Source: Sandaracinaceae bacterium
GTDB taxonomy: Bacteria > Myxococcota_A > Polyangia > Polyangiales > Sandaracinaceae
DNA length: 64,000 nucleotides
Assembly (NCBI GenBank): GCA_019637095.1
Contig: JAHBWG010000032.1
Location: forward strand, 27,906-91,905
Reading direction: 5' to 3'
Positions 31,105 to 40,134 of this stretch are shown one piece after another; positions within the stretch are counted from its first letter, which is position 1, and each line of letters starts with the position of its first letter. The notes beneath the pieces are model-generated. The model made no database searches. It saw only the letters and a list, made by a program, of their open reading frames with translations, and was not told where the DNA came from. A program made the position numbers and the translations under genes.

Positions 31105-32911
31105 TTGAGCACGACCGTCGAATGCCCGCACGCGGATCGGTGCGCGGGCTGCCCCGCCATCGCCCTCGACCCGGCGGCGCAGGCCGCGCGCAAGGACGCG
31201 CGCGTCGCCGAGGCCCTCGCCCGCCATCCGGAGCTCGCGCACGTCGAGCGCGCGCCCGTGATCGACGCGCCGTGGGTCGAGGGCTACCGCATCCGCGCGA
31301 AGCTCGCCGTCGCGGGCGGCGCGATCGGCCTCTACGCGCGCGGCACCCACGACGTGGTGGACATCCCCGCGTGCCCGGTGCTCGCGCCGGGGCTGCGGGC
31401 GGCGGCCGAGCGCGTGCGGGCGTGGCTGTGCGCGAGCCCGCGCGCGGGCGACGTGCTCGCGGTCGATCTTCGCGAGGCGGCGACCGAGGACGGGCCGCGC
31501 GGGATCGTCACGCTGATCGTCGACGAGGCCGCCCCGCGTCCATCGCGCGCGGCGCTCGACGCGCTCGCGGACGAGCTCGCGCGGGCGGGCGTCGCGACGG
31601 TGGCGCTCGCGCGGCGCGCGCGGCGCGCGCCGCAGCTCCTCGGGCACTCGCTCGAGGTGGTGCGCGGCCCGAGCGCCCTCGACGATCGCGTCGCGGCGCC
31701 GGAGGGTCACGTGGTGTCCGTGCCGGCGGTGCCGGGCGGCTTCGCGCAGGCGCACCCCGCCCAGGCGGCGCGGCTGCGCGCGCGCGTCGCCGACGCGATC
31801 GCCGAGGCGCGCGGCGCGCTCGAGGGCGCGTGGGTGATCGACGCGTACGGCGGGGCGGGCGCGCTCGCGCTCGGCCTCGCCGCCGCGGGCGCGCGCGTCT
31901 CGCTCGTGGAGAGCCACGCGCCCTCCGCCGCCTCCCCCGCGAGCGCGGCAAGGCCTCGCCGTCGAGGTGCGCGCCGCCGACGCGGGGAGCGCGCTCGAGG
32001 CGTGGGCCGCCGCGGGCGCGCGCCCCGACGCGATCGTGCTCAACCCCCCCCGCCGGGGCGTCACGCCGCGCGTCCGCCGCGCGGTCGCCGCGCTCGCACC
32101 GCGGCGGCTCGTCTACGTGAGCTGCGCGCCCGAGACGCTCGCGCGCGACCTCGCGCACCTCGCGCGCCTCGGCTACGCGACCCCGCGCGTCGAGCCGTAC
32201 GATCTCTTGCCGCTGACGTTCGAGGTCGAGACGGTCGCGGTGCTCGCGCCCTCGGCCGCGCCGCCGCCGCGGGTCGTGCACGACGCGGGGGAGGTCTGGG
32301 TGCTCGACAAGCCGCCGCACGAGCCGACGACGCCCCACCCGGACGCGCCGAGTTCGCTCCTCGCGCGCGCGCAGCGCCTCGCGGGCGCGCCGGACGCCGT
32401 CGCGGTGCACCGGCTCGACGCGGACACGAGCGGGCTCGTGCTCGTCGCGCTGCGGCCGGAGGCCGCGGGCGCGTGGGCCGCCGCCCTCGCCGCGGGGCAG
32501 AAGACCTACCTCGCGCTCGTTCGCGGCGTCACGCGCAAGAAGGGCGTGATCCGGCGCGCGCTCGCGATCGACGGGCGCAGCGTCGAGGCGGTCACGCGCT
32601 ATCGGCGCGTGCGCGTGGTGCGCGGGCACTCCCTCCTCGAGGTCCGCCCACAGACGGGGCGGACGCACCAGATCCGCCGCCACCTCGCCGGGCTCGGTCA
32701 CCCGATCCTCGGCGACGCGCGCTACGGCCACGCGCCGTCCAACCGACACCTCGAGGAGCGCTACGGCCTCGACCGCTCCTTCCTGCACGCCGCGCGCGTC
32801 GAGCTCGTCACGCCCGCCGGCGAGCCGCTCGCGCTCGCAGCGCCGCTGCCGGGCGACCTCGCGGTGGTGCTCGACGCGCTCGACGCGGAGCGGCCCGGGG
32901 TGCGAGGATGA
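31105..32911 (+). pseudogene. Frameshifted fusion: RumA/TrmA-type RNA methyltransferase plus RluA-type pseudouridine synthase
   Basis: The TTG at 31105 begins a RumA/TrmA-like m5U methyltransferase with the 4Fe-4S cysteines C7, C13, C16 and C90. Its SAM-binding segment is DAYGGAGALALGLAAAGARV. Near 31934-31938, at a run of five C, the reading continues one frame over. Dropping one base joins the two parts smoothly. The second part has LNPPRRGVTP and YVSCAPETLARDL (catalytic Cys), completing the methyltransferase. Without a break an RluA-type domain follows (HRLDADTSGL with the catalytic Asp, RPQTGRTHQIRRHL). No TRAM domain is seen. Intact, it would be one protein of about 600 residues that methylates and pseudouridylates RNA. 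As given, only the first part or a restart at 31967 could be made. A sequencing slip is a real alternative. Confidence 0.8.
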
Positions 32912-32923
32912 ACCTCGTTCACC

Positions 32924-33448
32924 ATGGAGGCGCTCGTGCATCGGCTCTGGCTCACGGTGGCGCTCGCGCTCGCGGCGGGCGCGTGTGATGGCGATCCCGG
33001 CGTCGACGCGGGGTCCAGCGACGCGGGACTCAGCGACGCGGGACCCAGCGACGACGCGGGACCCAGCGACGCGGGCACGGACGCGGGACCGAGTGACGCG
33101 GGCACGGACGCAGGCGCCGAAGCCGACGCGGGCGCGGACGCCGCGATCCCGCCGGGCGCCTGTAGCAACGCGGACGACGAGCTCGCGCTCGCGGCGATCG
33201 ACGTGCCGGCGGAGGCGCGGACGTGCGGCACGATGTGCTTCGGCGGCGCGATGTGCGTCACGCGCTGCATGGAGGACCACGGCCTCTCGAGCGCGTGCGC
33301 GACCTGCTTCGGCGCGGTCGCGCAGTGCACGACCCGCAACTGCGCGCTCCAATGCTCGGGCGACGACGACGCGGCGTGCACCGCGTGCCGGGTGAGCGCC
33401 GGCTGCGCGGCGGCGTTCGAGACCTGCTCGGGCCTGCCGGGCAGTTGA
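32924..33448 (+). CDS. Small Cys-rich lipoprotein with Asp-Ala-Gly-Pro-Ser linker
   Basis: 174 residues from the ATG at 32924 (a GTG at 32936 is also possible). Signal peptide ends with lipobox LAAGAC. Residues about 28-75 are a low-complexity linker built from short units such as SDAGPSDAG and TDAGPSDAG. The last 95 residues carry about twelve cysteines in CxxC and CxxxC arrangements (CGTMCFGGAMCVTRC, CATCFGAVAQC, CTACRVSAGC), implying several disulfides. It resembles other unassigned myxobacterial surface proteins. Function unknown. Confidence 0.75.
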   Translation: MEALVHRLWLTVALALAAGACDGDPGVDAGSSDAGLSDAGPSDDAGPSDAGTDAGPSDAGTDAGAEADAGADAAIPPGACSNADDELALAAIDVPAEARTCGTMCFGGAMCVTRCMEDHGLSSACATCFGAVAQCTTRNCALQCSGDDDAACTACRVSAGCAAAFETCSGLPGS

Positions 33449-33510
33449 CGCAGCGCGGCGTGAGCGGAGGCACGGATCGCCGGACGGTTCTGGCTCACCG
33501 TGGAGACCTC

Positions 33511-33681
33511 ATGCGTACCGAGCCCGCCGTCTCGGCCCACTGGGCCACCCGCTTCCTCGCGTGGATCCGGCCGACGCGCGTCTACCTGACGGACGACGGC
33601 GCGCGCGTGATCGCGCAGCGCATCGCGACGCAGTTCGAGGACGAGCTCGAGACGCGCCGCCTCAAGGCCGTGCGCGCCTGA
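33511..33681 (+). CDS. Hypothetical small protein, 56 residues
   Basis: ATG at 33511 and stop at 33681. Basic and amphipathic: a start with Trp residues (HWATRFLAWIRPTRVYL) and a helical end (RVIAQRIATQFEDELETRRL). No signal peptide or known motif is seen. The spacing (62 bases after the Cys-rich lipoprotein, 40 before the next gene) fits a real small gene, but coding support is only compositional. Confidence 0.45.
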   Translation: MRTEPAVSAHWATRFLAWIRPTRVYLTDDGARVIAQRIATQFEDELETRRLKAVRA

Positions 33682-33721
33682 CGCCCTCGGCACGCGCCGC
33701 GCGCCGCGGTATCGTGCACGG

Positions 33722-34951
33722 GTGCCGACCTACCTCTACGGCGACTCGCGCCCCTTCGAGGGTGGCTACGACTTCCTCGCCGAGCTCCGCGGCTTCGTGG
33801 CGGCGGCGAGCGGCGCGCTCGCGCTCGCCCACGCGGCGGACGAGCTCGAGCACAACCTCGGCGAGCGCGCGCAGGAGCACCTGCACGCCATCGAGGCGCT
33901 CACCACGTTCTTCGACCACGCGGGGCGCCTCGTCGCGGAGCGGGCGGCCCGCTCGCCGGCGCCCGCGCTCGTCGCGCCGTACGCGCAGGAGCTCCTCGCG
34001 CACATCGAGACGATGGGGCAGCGCGCGAAGCAAGCGCGCGCCCACGATCTCGACGCGGACTCCGTCGCGGTCACCACGAGCATCCGCCAGAAGCGCGGCG
34101 AGCTGCGCGATGTCCTCTCGCGGTGGCTGAGCGACGACCCGCTCCCGACGCTGTCGTGGGCGATGTCGCTCCACCTCGGCGGGACCGCGCCCCATGGACA
34201 AGTCGTCTTGTCGCACCCGGATGCGGTGACCACCGGGTTCTCGATCGACATCGCGGACGGCTCGTGGAGCAAGCCGCGCAAGGTCGGCGAGCTGGTCGGG
34301 CCGCTCTCGCTGCAGGTCGGCTTCAAGAAGGCGTTCCTGCGCAGCGCCCTGTCGCCGGACGTGCACGCGCTCGAGGACTACTGGGTCGGCGAGCTCGAGC
34401 TCGGGCCGGACTCGATGGAGGTGCACCTGCGGCGCAAGCCGGACGCGCCGCGCGACAGCTACGTCCTCGAGCTCGACGTCGACGACGACGGCGTGACCCT
34501 CGCGCGCGTCATCACGCGCAACGTGAAGAAGGGCGGCGAGAGCGAGGCCTTCGCCTCCGAGGGGGAGGACGTCGGCAAGCTCGAGGCGCTCGGCGACGCC
34601 CTGCGCCGAGAGTGCGCGCCGCTGCTCCGCCGCAAGCGGCGCCTGATGTTCGCGCAGCTCGACGGGCACGACGTGTTCGAGCGCGGGCTCGTGCGCCCGC
34701 TCTTCGAGCGCGTGGTGGCGCGCATGGCGCCCATCGCGCGGCAGGTCGCCGCGCGCTCGCCCAACCCCGCCGAGCTCTCGCTCAAGGTCGAGCGCGACGG
34801 CGGCCGGCGCGAAGAGCTCTACCTGAAGAAGGAGGAGCTGGTCGGCCTGGTCGCGCACCTCCCGGAGGAGGAGCGGGCGCTCTTCGAGCCGCTCGGCTTC
34901 TTCCCGCCGCGGCGGCCGAGCGCGCCGCCGCCGCCCAAGGCCAAGTGGTGA
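33722..34951 (+). CDS. Conserved-looking hypothetical protein, 409 residues
   Basis: Starts with GTG at 33722. No signal peptide or membrane segment. Residues 1-140 are helical (AELRGFVAAASGALALAHAA, EHLHAIEALTTFFDHAGRL, SIRQKRGELRDVLSRWL). The middle (about 140-260) is strand-rich with amphipathic beta pairs (SMEVHLRRKPDAPRDSYVLE). The end has a helix-rich segment and a basic Pro tail (PPPPKAKW). This could be a cytoplasmic structural or phage-like protein, but I recognise no family. It precedes pyrD by 31 bases on the same strand. Confidence 0.68.
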   Translation: MPTYLYGDSRPFEGGYDFLAELRGFVAAASGALALAHAADELEHNLGERAQEHLHAIEALTTFFDHAGRLVAERAARSPAPALVAPYAQELLAHIETMGQRAKQARAHDLDADSVAVTTSIRQKRGELRDVLSRWLSDDPLPTLSWAMSLHLGGTAPHGQVVLSHPDAVTTGFSIDIADGSWSKPRKVGELVGPLSLQVGFKKAFLRSALSPDVHALEDYWVGELELGPDSMEVHLRRKPDAPRDSYVLELDVDDDGVTLARVITRNVKKGGESEAFASEGEDVGKLEALGDALRRECAPLLRRKRRLMFAQLDGHDVFERGLVRPLFERVVARMAPIARQVAARSPNPAELSLKVERDGGRREELYLKKEELVGLVAHLPEEERALFEPLGFFPPRRPSAPPPPKAKW

Positions 34952-34982
34952 GCGCGCGCGCGCACGATAGACTGCGCCCCGC

Positions 34983-36113
34983 GTGATCTACCGCCACCTC
35001 GTCCGGCCCCTCTTCTTCCGCGTGGAGCCCGAGCGCGCGCACCACGTCGCGTTCGGCGGTCTGCGCGCCGTGATGGCCATCCCGGGCGTCGGCGCGCTGA
35101 CCGAAGCGCTGCTCGCGCCGCGCGACCCGCGCCTCGCGGTCGAGGCGTTCGGCAAGCGCTTCGCGACGCCGATCGGGCTCGCCGCCGGCTTCGACAAGGA
35201 CGCGATCGGCCACCACGCGCTCGCGCGCCTGGGCTTCGGACACGTCGAGATCGGCACGCTCACCGCCCACGCGCAGCCGGGCAACCCTCGACCGCGGCTC
35301 TTCCGGCTCTCGGCGGATCGCGCGCTGATCAACCGCATGGGCTTCAACAACGAGGGCTCGGCCGCCGCCGCGCCGCGGCTCGCGCGCCCGCGCACCTTCC
35401 CGCTCGGCGTCAACCTGGGGAAGAGCAAGATCACCCCCGAAGCGGAGGCGCCCTCGGACTACGCGACGAGCGCGCGCCGCGTGGCGCCGCACGCGGACTA
35501 CCTCGTCGTGAACGTGAGCTCGCCCAACACGCCGGGCCTGCGCGACCTGCAGGCGGTGGACAAGCTCCGCCCGATCCTGGCCGCCGTGCGCGAGGCCGCG
35601 GCGGACGCATGCGATGGCGCGTCGCCCCCGATCTGCGTGAAGATCGCCCCCGACCTCTCGGACGACGACGTCGACGCGGTCGCGGACCTCGCGCTCGAGC
35701 TCGGGCTCGCAGGCATCGTGGCGACGAACACCACGATCTCGCGCGCCGGGCTCCGCACCGACCCCGCCATCGTGGCCGCCTGCGGCGCGGGCGGGCTGAG
35801 CGGGGCACCGCTCAAGGCGCGCGCGCTCTCGGTCCTCGCGCGGCTGCGGCGGCGCGCGGGCCCGCGCCTCGTCCTGGTCGCGGCGGGCGGCGTCGAGGAC
35901 GCGGCCGACGCGTGGGCGCGCATCCGCGCGGGCGCGACGCTCGTCCAGATCTACACCAGCTTCATCTACGGCGGCCCGCTCCTGCCGCGCCGGCTCGCGC
36001 TCGGGCTGCTCGCGCACGCCGAGCGCGAGGGCTTCGCCACGGTCGCGGCCGCCATCGGCGCCGAGGCCGACACGGCGCGCGCCCCCGCGTCGGATCAGCC
36101 CGCGCGCTCGTAG
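34983..36113 (+). CDS. pyrD: Dihydroorotate dehydrogenase (quinone), class 2
   Basis: 376 residues with GTG start. The N-terminal membrane-associating helices (residues 1-45) mark the quinone-dependent class 2 enzyme. FMN-site segments follow: [36 protein letters not shown] and LGVNLGKSK. The catalytic serine lies in [36 protein letters not shown] and [16 protein letters not shown] complete the barrel. It oxidises dihydroorotate to orotate in pyrimidine synthesis, passing electrons to the quinone pool. Its last 19 bases overlap the convergent folA gene. Pyrimidine genes pyrD and thyA thus lie face to face, which may be incidental. Confidence 0.97.
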   Translation: MIYRHLVRPLFFRVEPERAHHVAFGGLRAVMAIPGVGALTEALLAPRDPRLAVEAFGKRFATPIGLAAGFDKDAIGHHALARLGFGHVEIGTLTAHAQPGNPRPRLFRLSADRALINRMGFNNEGSAAAAPRLARPRTFPLGVNLGKSKITPEAEAPSDYATSARRVAPHADYLVVNVSSPNTPGLRDLQAVDKLRPILAAVREAAADACDGASPPICVKIAPDLSDDDVDAVADLALELGLAGIVATNTTISRAGLRTDPAIVAACGAGGLSGAPLKARALSVLARLRRRAGPRLVLVAAGGVEDAADAWARIRAGATLVQIYTSFIYGGPLLPRRLALGLLAHAEREGFATVAAAIGAEADTARAPASDQPARS

Positions 36114-36592
36114 ACCCGCACGCGGAACGGGTGCTCGTCGCGCGCGCTCGCTGCGTAGGCCTCCTCCTCCACGACGCGCCACGCCGCGAGGTCGAGCGGC
36201 GGGAAGAACGCGTCGGCGGCGAGCACCGCGTCGACGTGCGTGAGCACGAGCCGGTCCGCGAGCGGCAGCGCCGCGGCGTACACCGCCTCGCCGCCGATCA
36301 CGAACGCCTCCGTCGCGCCGCTCGCGCGGGCGATCGCGAGCGCCGCCTCGAGGTCGGGCGCGATCTCCGCGCCCTCGGCGCGGGAGCCCGGCCGCCGGCT
36401 CAGCACGATGTTGAGCCGCCCCGGGAGCGGCCGGCGCGGGAGCGACTCCCACGTCTTGCGGCCCATGATCACTGGGGCGCCGAGCGTGCGCCGCTTGAAC
36501 TGCTCGAGATCCGAGCGCAGCCGGAAGAGGAGCCCGCCGTCCTTGCCGATGCCGCCGTCCCTCGCGAGCGCGGCGATCAGCGAGACCCTCAT
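36095..36592 (-). CDS. folA: Dihydrofolate reductase
   Basis: 165 residues from the ATG at 36592. Family marks are [19 protein letters not shown], the NADPH-site [10 protein letters not shown], a [10 protein letters not shown] segment and [14 protein letters not shown]. The acidic active-site residue that most bacteria place as Asp27 is not obvious from the DLEQFKRRT helix: [13 protein letters not shown] gives Asp at the expected region. It reduces dihydrofolate to tetrahydrofolate, regenerating the cofactor used by ThyA. Its start overlaps the thyA stop (ATGA), so the two enzymes of the thymidylate cycle are co-translated. Confidence 0.95.
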   Translation of the reverse strand: MRVSLIAALARDGGIGKDGGLLFRLRSDLEQFKRRTLGAPVIMGRKTWESLPRRPLPGRLNIVLSRRPGSRAEGAEIAPDLEAALAIARASGATEAFVIGGEAVYAAALPLADRLVLTHVDAVLAADAFFPPLDLAAWRVVEEEAYAASARDEHPFRVRVYERAG

Positions 36593-37383
36593 ACGGCGAC
36601 CGGCGCCGCGATGCGCGGGTGCGGATCGTAGCCCTCGAGCGCGACGTGATCGGGCTCGAACGCGAAGAGGTCGCGCACGCTCGGCTCGAGCCGCAGCGTC
36701 GGGAGCGGACGCGGCGTGCGCGCGAGCTGCACCTCGACCTGCTCGAGGTGGTTCAGGTAGAGGTGCGCGTCGCCGAAGGTGTGCACGAAGTCGCCGACCT
36801 CGAGCCCGACCACCTGCGCGACCATGTGCGTCAGGAGGGCGTAGCTCGCGATGTTGAACGGCACGCCGAGGAAGAGATCGGCGCTGCGCTGGTAGAGCTG
36901 ACAAGACAGCTTGCCATCGGCCACGTAGAACTGAAACAGCGTGTGACACGGCGCGAGGGCCATGCGGTCGAGGTCGGCCACGTTCCACGCGCTGACGAGG
37001 ATGCGCCGCGAGTCGGGCGTCTCGCGCAGCTGCCGCAGCACGGCCGCGATCTGGTCCACGTGCGCGCCGCTCGGCGTCGGCCAGCTGCGCCACTGGTAGC
37101 CGTAGATCGGACCGAGCTCGCCGTCCGCGTCCGCCCACTCGTCCCAGATCGTGACGCCGCGCTCTTGCAGCCAGCGCACGTTCGTCTCGCCGCGCAGGAA
37201 CCACAGCAGCTCGACGAGCACCGACCGGAAGTGCACGCGCTTGGTGGTCACGAGCGGGAAGCCGCGCGACAGATCGAAGCGGAGCTGGCGGCCGAACACG
37301 CTCAGCGTGCCGGTGCCCGTGCGATCCTCCTTGCGCGCGCCGTGGGCGCGGACGTCGCGGAGCAGCTCGAGGTACGCGTCCAT
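36589..37383 (-). CDS. thyA: Thymidylate synthase
   Basis: 264 residues, the standard ThyA length. Key elements are [61 protein letters not shown], the catalytic cysteine in [13 protein letters not shown], and [20 protein letters not shown]. It converts dUMP to dTMP with methylenetetrahydrofolate. It overlaps folA by 4 bases. The YebC gene lies 10 bases upstream on the same strand, so all three may be one transcript. Confidence 0.98.
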   Translation of the reverse strand: MDAYLELLRDVRAHGARKEDRTGTGTLSVFGRQLRFDLSRGFPLVTTKRVHFRSVLVELLWFLRGETNVRWLQERGVTIWDEWADADGELGPIYGYQWRSWPTPSGAHVDQIAAVLRQLRETPDSRRILVSAWNVADLDRMALAPCHTLFQFYVADGKLSCQLYQRSADLFLGVPFNIASYALLTHMVAQVVGLEVGDFVHTFGDAHLYLNHLEQVEVQLARTPRPLPTLRLEPSVRDLFAFEPDHVALEGYDPHPRIAAPVAV

Positions 37384-37393
37384 CGCGGCGCGC

Positions 37394-38116
37394 TCACGCG
37401 AGGTTGTGGAAGACCTGCTGCACGTCGTCGTCCTGCTCGAGCAGGTCCACGAGCTTGAGCGCCTCGGTCGCTTGCTCTTCGGAGAGGCTGACCGTCGTCG
37501 TCGGGATGAACTCGGAGGCCGTCGCGACCGGCTCGATCCCGCGCGCCTCGAGCGCGGCCTGCATGCGCCCGAAGTCGGCGAGCGCGCAGCGCACCACGAT
37601 CTGCGGCTCGCCCTTCTCGCCCTCGCCCTCCCCGAGCTCTTCGAGGCCGTGATCGATCAGGTCGAGCTCGAGCTCCTCGAGGTCGAGCCCCTTCGGGTCG
37701 AGCCGGAACACCCCCATCCGGTTGAAGCCGAACGCCACGCTCCCGCTCTGCCCGATGGTCCCGCCGCCCTTGTTGAAGCAGACCCGGACGTTCGCGATCG
37801 TCCGCGTCGGGTTGTCCGTCGCCGCGACCGCCATCACCGCGACGCCGTGGGGCGCGTAGCCCTCGTAGACCAGCTCCTGGTAGTCGGCCGCGTCGTCGCC
37901 GCTCGCCCGCTTGATCGCGTTCTCGATCCGGTCCTTCGGCATGTTCGCCGCGCGCGCGTTCTGCACGGCCCGGCGCAGCGCCGGGTTCGACTCCGGGCTC
38001 GGACCGCCCTGCCGGACCGCGACGGCGATCTCGCGCCCGACCCGCGTGAAGGCCTTCGCCATGCGGTCCCAGCGCTTGAACATCGTGGCTTTGCGCGTCT
38101 CGAAGATGCGACCCAT
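37394..38116 (-). CDS. yebC: YebC/PmpR-family DNA-binding or ribosome-associated protein
   Basis: 240 residues, the usual length, from the ATG at 38116. Typical segments are [84 protein letters not shown] and [14 protein letters not shown]. Members have been reported as transcription regulators, and more recently as factors that help ribosomes through difficult sequences. An inverted repeat (CTTGCCC at 38126-38132 with GGGGCAAG at 38145-38152) lies 10-36 bases upstream and could fold in the leader. It probably shares a transcript with thyA-folA. Confidence 0.95.
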   Translation of the reverse strand: MGRIFETRKATMFKRWDRMAKAFTRVGREIAVAVRQGGPSPESNPALRRAVQNARAANMPKDRIENAIKRASGDDAADYQELVYEGYAPHGVAVMAVAATDNPTRTIANVRVCFNKGGGTIGQSGSVAFGFNRMGVFRLDPKGLDLEELELDLIDHGLEELGEGEGEKGEPQIVVRCALADFGRMQAALEARGIEPVATASEFIPTTTVSLSEEQATEALKLVDLLEQDDDVQQVFHNLA

Positions 38117-38176
38117 GGGCGCGATCTTGCCCGCCCCGCGGGCCGGGGCAAGTGGTGGCGCCCCGAGAGTAAACAT

Positions 38177-38195
38177 CCCCCGGCAGAGCCGGGGG
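38177..38195. repeat. IS200 subterminal hairpin, right end of the element
   Basis: CCCCCGGC, loop AGA, then GCCGGGGG: a perfect 8-bp stem. It corresponds to the end of the element distal to the tnpA start, where TnpA recognises a hairpin close to its cleavage site. Confidence 0.75.
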
Positions 38196-38274
38196 CTTTA
38201 TTCATGGGCCGCCCGAGGCGGCTCTTGGGTTGCAAGTTTCGCTCTTCGAGCGGGGGGAGCGCCTAAAGGCGCGG

Positions 38275-38703
38275 CTACAGAAGTCGCAGCTGGTCGAGGC
38301 GGCGGTCCTCCGCCTCCTGGTGCCGGATGTACTCCCGGACAGTCTGCTCATCGCGGCCTACCGTCGAGACGAAGTACCCACGGGCCCAAAAGTGCTGACC
38401 GACGAAGTTCCGCTTCCGCTCGCCGAACGTCCTGGCGATGTGGATCGCGCTCTTGCCCTTGATGAAGCCGACCACCTGCGAGACCGCGTACTTCGGCGGG
38501 ATCGACAGGAGCATGTGCACGTGGTCCGGCATGAGGTGGCCCTCCTCGACGCGGCTCTCCTTCTGCTCCGTAAGCTTCCGGAAGACCTCGCCGAGGTGGC
38601 GCCTCAGCTGGACGTAGAGCACCTTCCTGCGGTACTTCGGGATGAACACGACGTGGTACATGCACTCCCACTTCGTGTGATTCAGGTTCTGCGGTTCGGT
38701 CAT
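38275..38703 (-). CDS. tnpA: IS200-type Y1 HUH transposase
   Basis: 142 residues, normal for TnpA. It contains CMYHVVFIPKYRRKVLY, the HUH motif in HLMPDHVHMLLSIPP (residues about 56-70) and the catalytic tyrosine in REYIRHQEAED near residue 125. The protein cuts and joins single-stranded DNA at hairpin-marked ends and transposes by peel-and-paste without duplicating the target. It appears intact. The ATG at 38703 and its ribosome-binding site AAGGAG both lie inside the right arm of a long hairpin, which should repress translation. Confidence 0.95.
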   Translation of the reverse strand: MTEPQNLNHTKWECMYHVVFIPKYRRKVLYVQLRRHLGEVFRKLTEQKESRVEEGHLMPDHVHMLLSIPPKYAVSQVVGFIKGKSAIHIARTFGERKRNFVGQHFWARGYFVSTVGRDEQTVREYIRHQEAEDRRLDQLRLL

Positions 38704-38756
38704 GTGGGACTCCTTCCGTGATGCCTGGGCGGCTCACGGAAGGAGTCCCACATGAC
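38699..38756 (-). promoter_or_regulatory. 23-bp perfect inverted repeat masking the tnpA start
   Basis: Arms 38699-38721 and 38734-38756 are perfect reverse complements, with a 12-base loop. In the tnpA message the 3' arm contains AAGGAG and the ATG, so folding hides both from the ribosome. Known IS200 elements use a leader hairpin of this kind to keep tnpA nearly silent. Confidence 0.85.
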
Positions 38757-38787
38757 GACTGCCGGAACTGTCAAACTTCGACTGTCT

Positions 38788-38804
38788 CCCCGGCAGAGCC
38801 GGGG
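38788..38804. repeat. IS200 subterminal hairpin, left end of the element
   Basis: CCCCGGC, loop AGA, then GCCGGGG: identical in core to the hairpin at the other end. It lies upstream of tnpA, outside the start-masking inverted repeat. Confidence 0.75.
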
Positions 38805-38845
38805 GTTTCCCTTCGATTGGATGACGAAATGACGAGGATCGTCCC

Positions 38846-40099
38846 TCACTCGAACCGGGCGACGACCGCGGCGGCGGTCGCGTCGCTCCACACGTTCACG
38901 GCCGTGCGGCCCATGTCGAGGACGCGGTCGACCGCGAGGATCAGGCCGACGGCCTCGGCGGGCAGGCCCACCGCGTTCAGGACGACGACCATCATCACCG
39001 TGCCGGCGTGCGGGATCCCCGCCGCGCCCACGCTCGCGAGCAGCGCGGTGAGGGCGACGATCAGCTGCTGCGCGACCGTGAGGTCCATCCCGTACGCCTG
39101 CGCGATGAAGAGCACGGCCGCGACCTCGTAGAGCGCGGTCCCGTCCATGTTCACCGTCGCGCCGAGCGGCAGGACGAAGGAGCTCACCTGGTTCGAGATG
39201 CCCGCGCGCTCCTCGACGCAGCTCATCGTGAGCGGGAGCGTCGCGTTCGAGCTCGCCGTGCTGAAGGCGGTCAGGAGCGCCGGGCCCATCGCCTTGGCGA
39301 ACGCGAGCGGTGAGCGCCGCCCGACCGCCGCGAGCAACACCGGGAGCGTCACCAGGGCGTGGAACGCGAGCCCGACGCCGACCGTCAGCATGTACAACGC
39401 GAGCGCGGCGAACGCGTCGAGCCCGGAGCCCGCCGCGGCGAAGAGCATGAACCCGAACACGCCGAACGGCGCGAGCGCGATGATGAACGTCGTCATGCGC
39501 ATCATCACCGCGAACGCGGAGGCGAAGAACGCGCGCATCCGCTCGCCGTGCTCACCGCCGGTCAGGGAGATGAACAGGCCGAAGAGGAGCGCGAAGAAGA
39601 TGACCGGGAGCATGTCCCCCTCCGCGGTCGCGTGGACGGGGTTGGTCGGGATCATCCCGCGGAGCTGCCGCCAGAGGATCGCCCAGACGCTGGTCTCCGG
39701 GTCTGCGACCGCCGCGGGCAAGCTCGCGTCGCGGCTCAGCGCGGCCAGCTCGATCCCGACGCCAGGGCGGATGACGTTGACCGCGACGAGGCCGACGACG
39801 ATCGCGAGCGCGCTCGTCAGGCCGTAGTACGCGAACGTACGCGCGCCGAGGCGCCCGAGCCGCCGCGGATCGCCCAGGCCGGTGACGCCGGTGACGAGGC
39901 TCGTGATGATCAGCGGGACGACGACCATCTTGAGCAGGCTGAGGAACAGCCCGCCGAGCTCCTCGCCGACGTGCGCGACGCCGCGGACGAGCTCGGGATC
40001 GACGGCGCCGGCCTGGCCCGCGAGGTTCAGCGGCAAGCCGATCCCCGCGCCGAGCAGCATCGCGAGCCCGATGAAGTGGTGGAGCTTCCACGCGCGCAC
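38846..40099 (-). CDS. Dicarboxylate/amino acid:cation symporter (DAACS family)
   Basis: 417 residues from the ATG at 40099, the normal length for GltP/DctA relatives. About eight transmembrane helices and the two re-entrant loops are recognisable. The signatures are the serine-rich TAFSTASSNATLPLTMSC and GATVNMDGTALYEVAAVLFI, whose NMDGT sequence binds cation and substrate. The segment ending ASVGAAGIPHAGTVMM is the second loop, and DRVLDMGRTAVNVWSD the last helix. It imports Glu, Asp or C4-dicarboxylates with protons or sodium. It is divergent from tyrA, with a 35-base gap that must hold both promoters or a shared one. Confidence 0.95.
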   Translation of the reverse strand: MRAWKLHHFIGLAMLLGAGIGLPLNLAGQAGAVDPELVRGVAHVGEELGGLFLSLLKMVVVPLIITSLVTGVTGLGDPRRLGRLGARTFAYYGLTSALAIVVGLVAVNVIRPGVGIELAALSRDASLPAAVADPETSVWAILWRQLRGMIPTNPVHATAEGDMLPVIFFALLFGLFISLTGGEHGERMRAFFASAFAVMMRMTTFIIALAPFGVFGFMLFAAAGSGLDAFAALALYMLTVGVGLAFHALVTLPVLLAAVGRRSPLAFAKAMGPALLTAFSTASSNATLPLTMSCVEERAGISNQVSSFVLPLGATVNMDGTALYEVAAVLFIAQAYGMDLTVAQQLIVALTALLASVGAAGIPHAGTVMMVVVLNAVGLPAEAVGLILAVDRVLDMGRTAVNVWSDATAAAVVARFE

Positions 40100-40134
40100 G
40101 GCGCACGTCTATCACCGGAGCTAAGGTGCGCGCC

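Larger units (their letters stand above)
38177..38804 (-). mobile_element. IS200/IS605-family insertion sequence (IS200 group)
   Basis: A single tnpA gene lies between two copies of the same short palindrome: an 8-bp-stem hairpin at 38177-38195 and a 7-bp-stem copy at 38788-38804, both with an AGA loop. Identical subterminal hairpins in the same orientation, rather than terminal inverted repeats, are the hallmark of this family. No tnpB is present. The region is visibly less GC-rich than its flanks. The exact cleavage points cannot be placed by eye; the true ends probably lie within about 20 bases outside the hairpins. It is inserted between yebC and the symporter gene and disrupts neither. 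On the plus strand each hairpin is followed by a T-rich run (CTTTATT, TTTCCC), so they may also end transcripts. Confidence 0.85.

Noticed and set aside
38126..38152. CTTGCCC/GGGGCAAG inverted repeat upstream of yebC as a riboswitch
   Set aside because: The stem is short and interrupted, with no matching aptamer features; noted only in the yebC entry.
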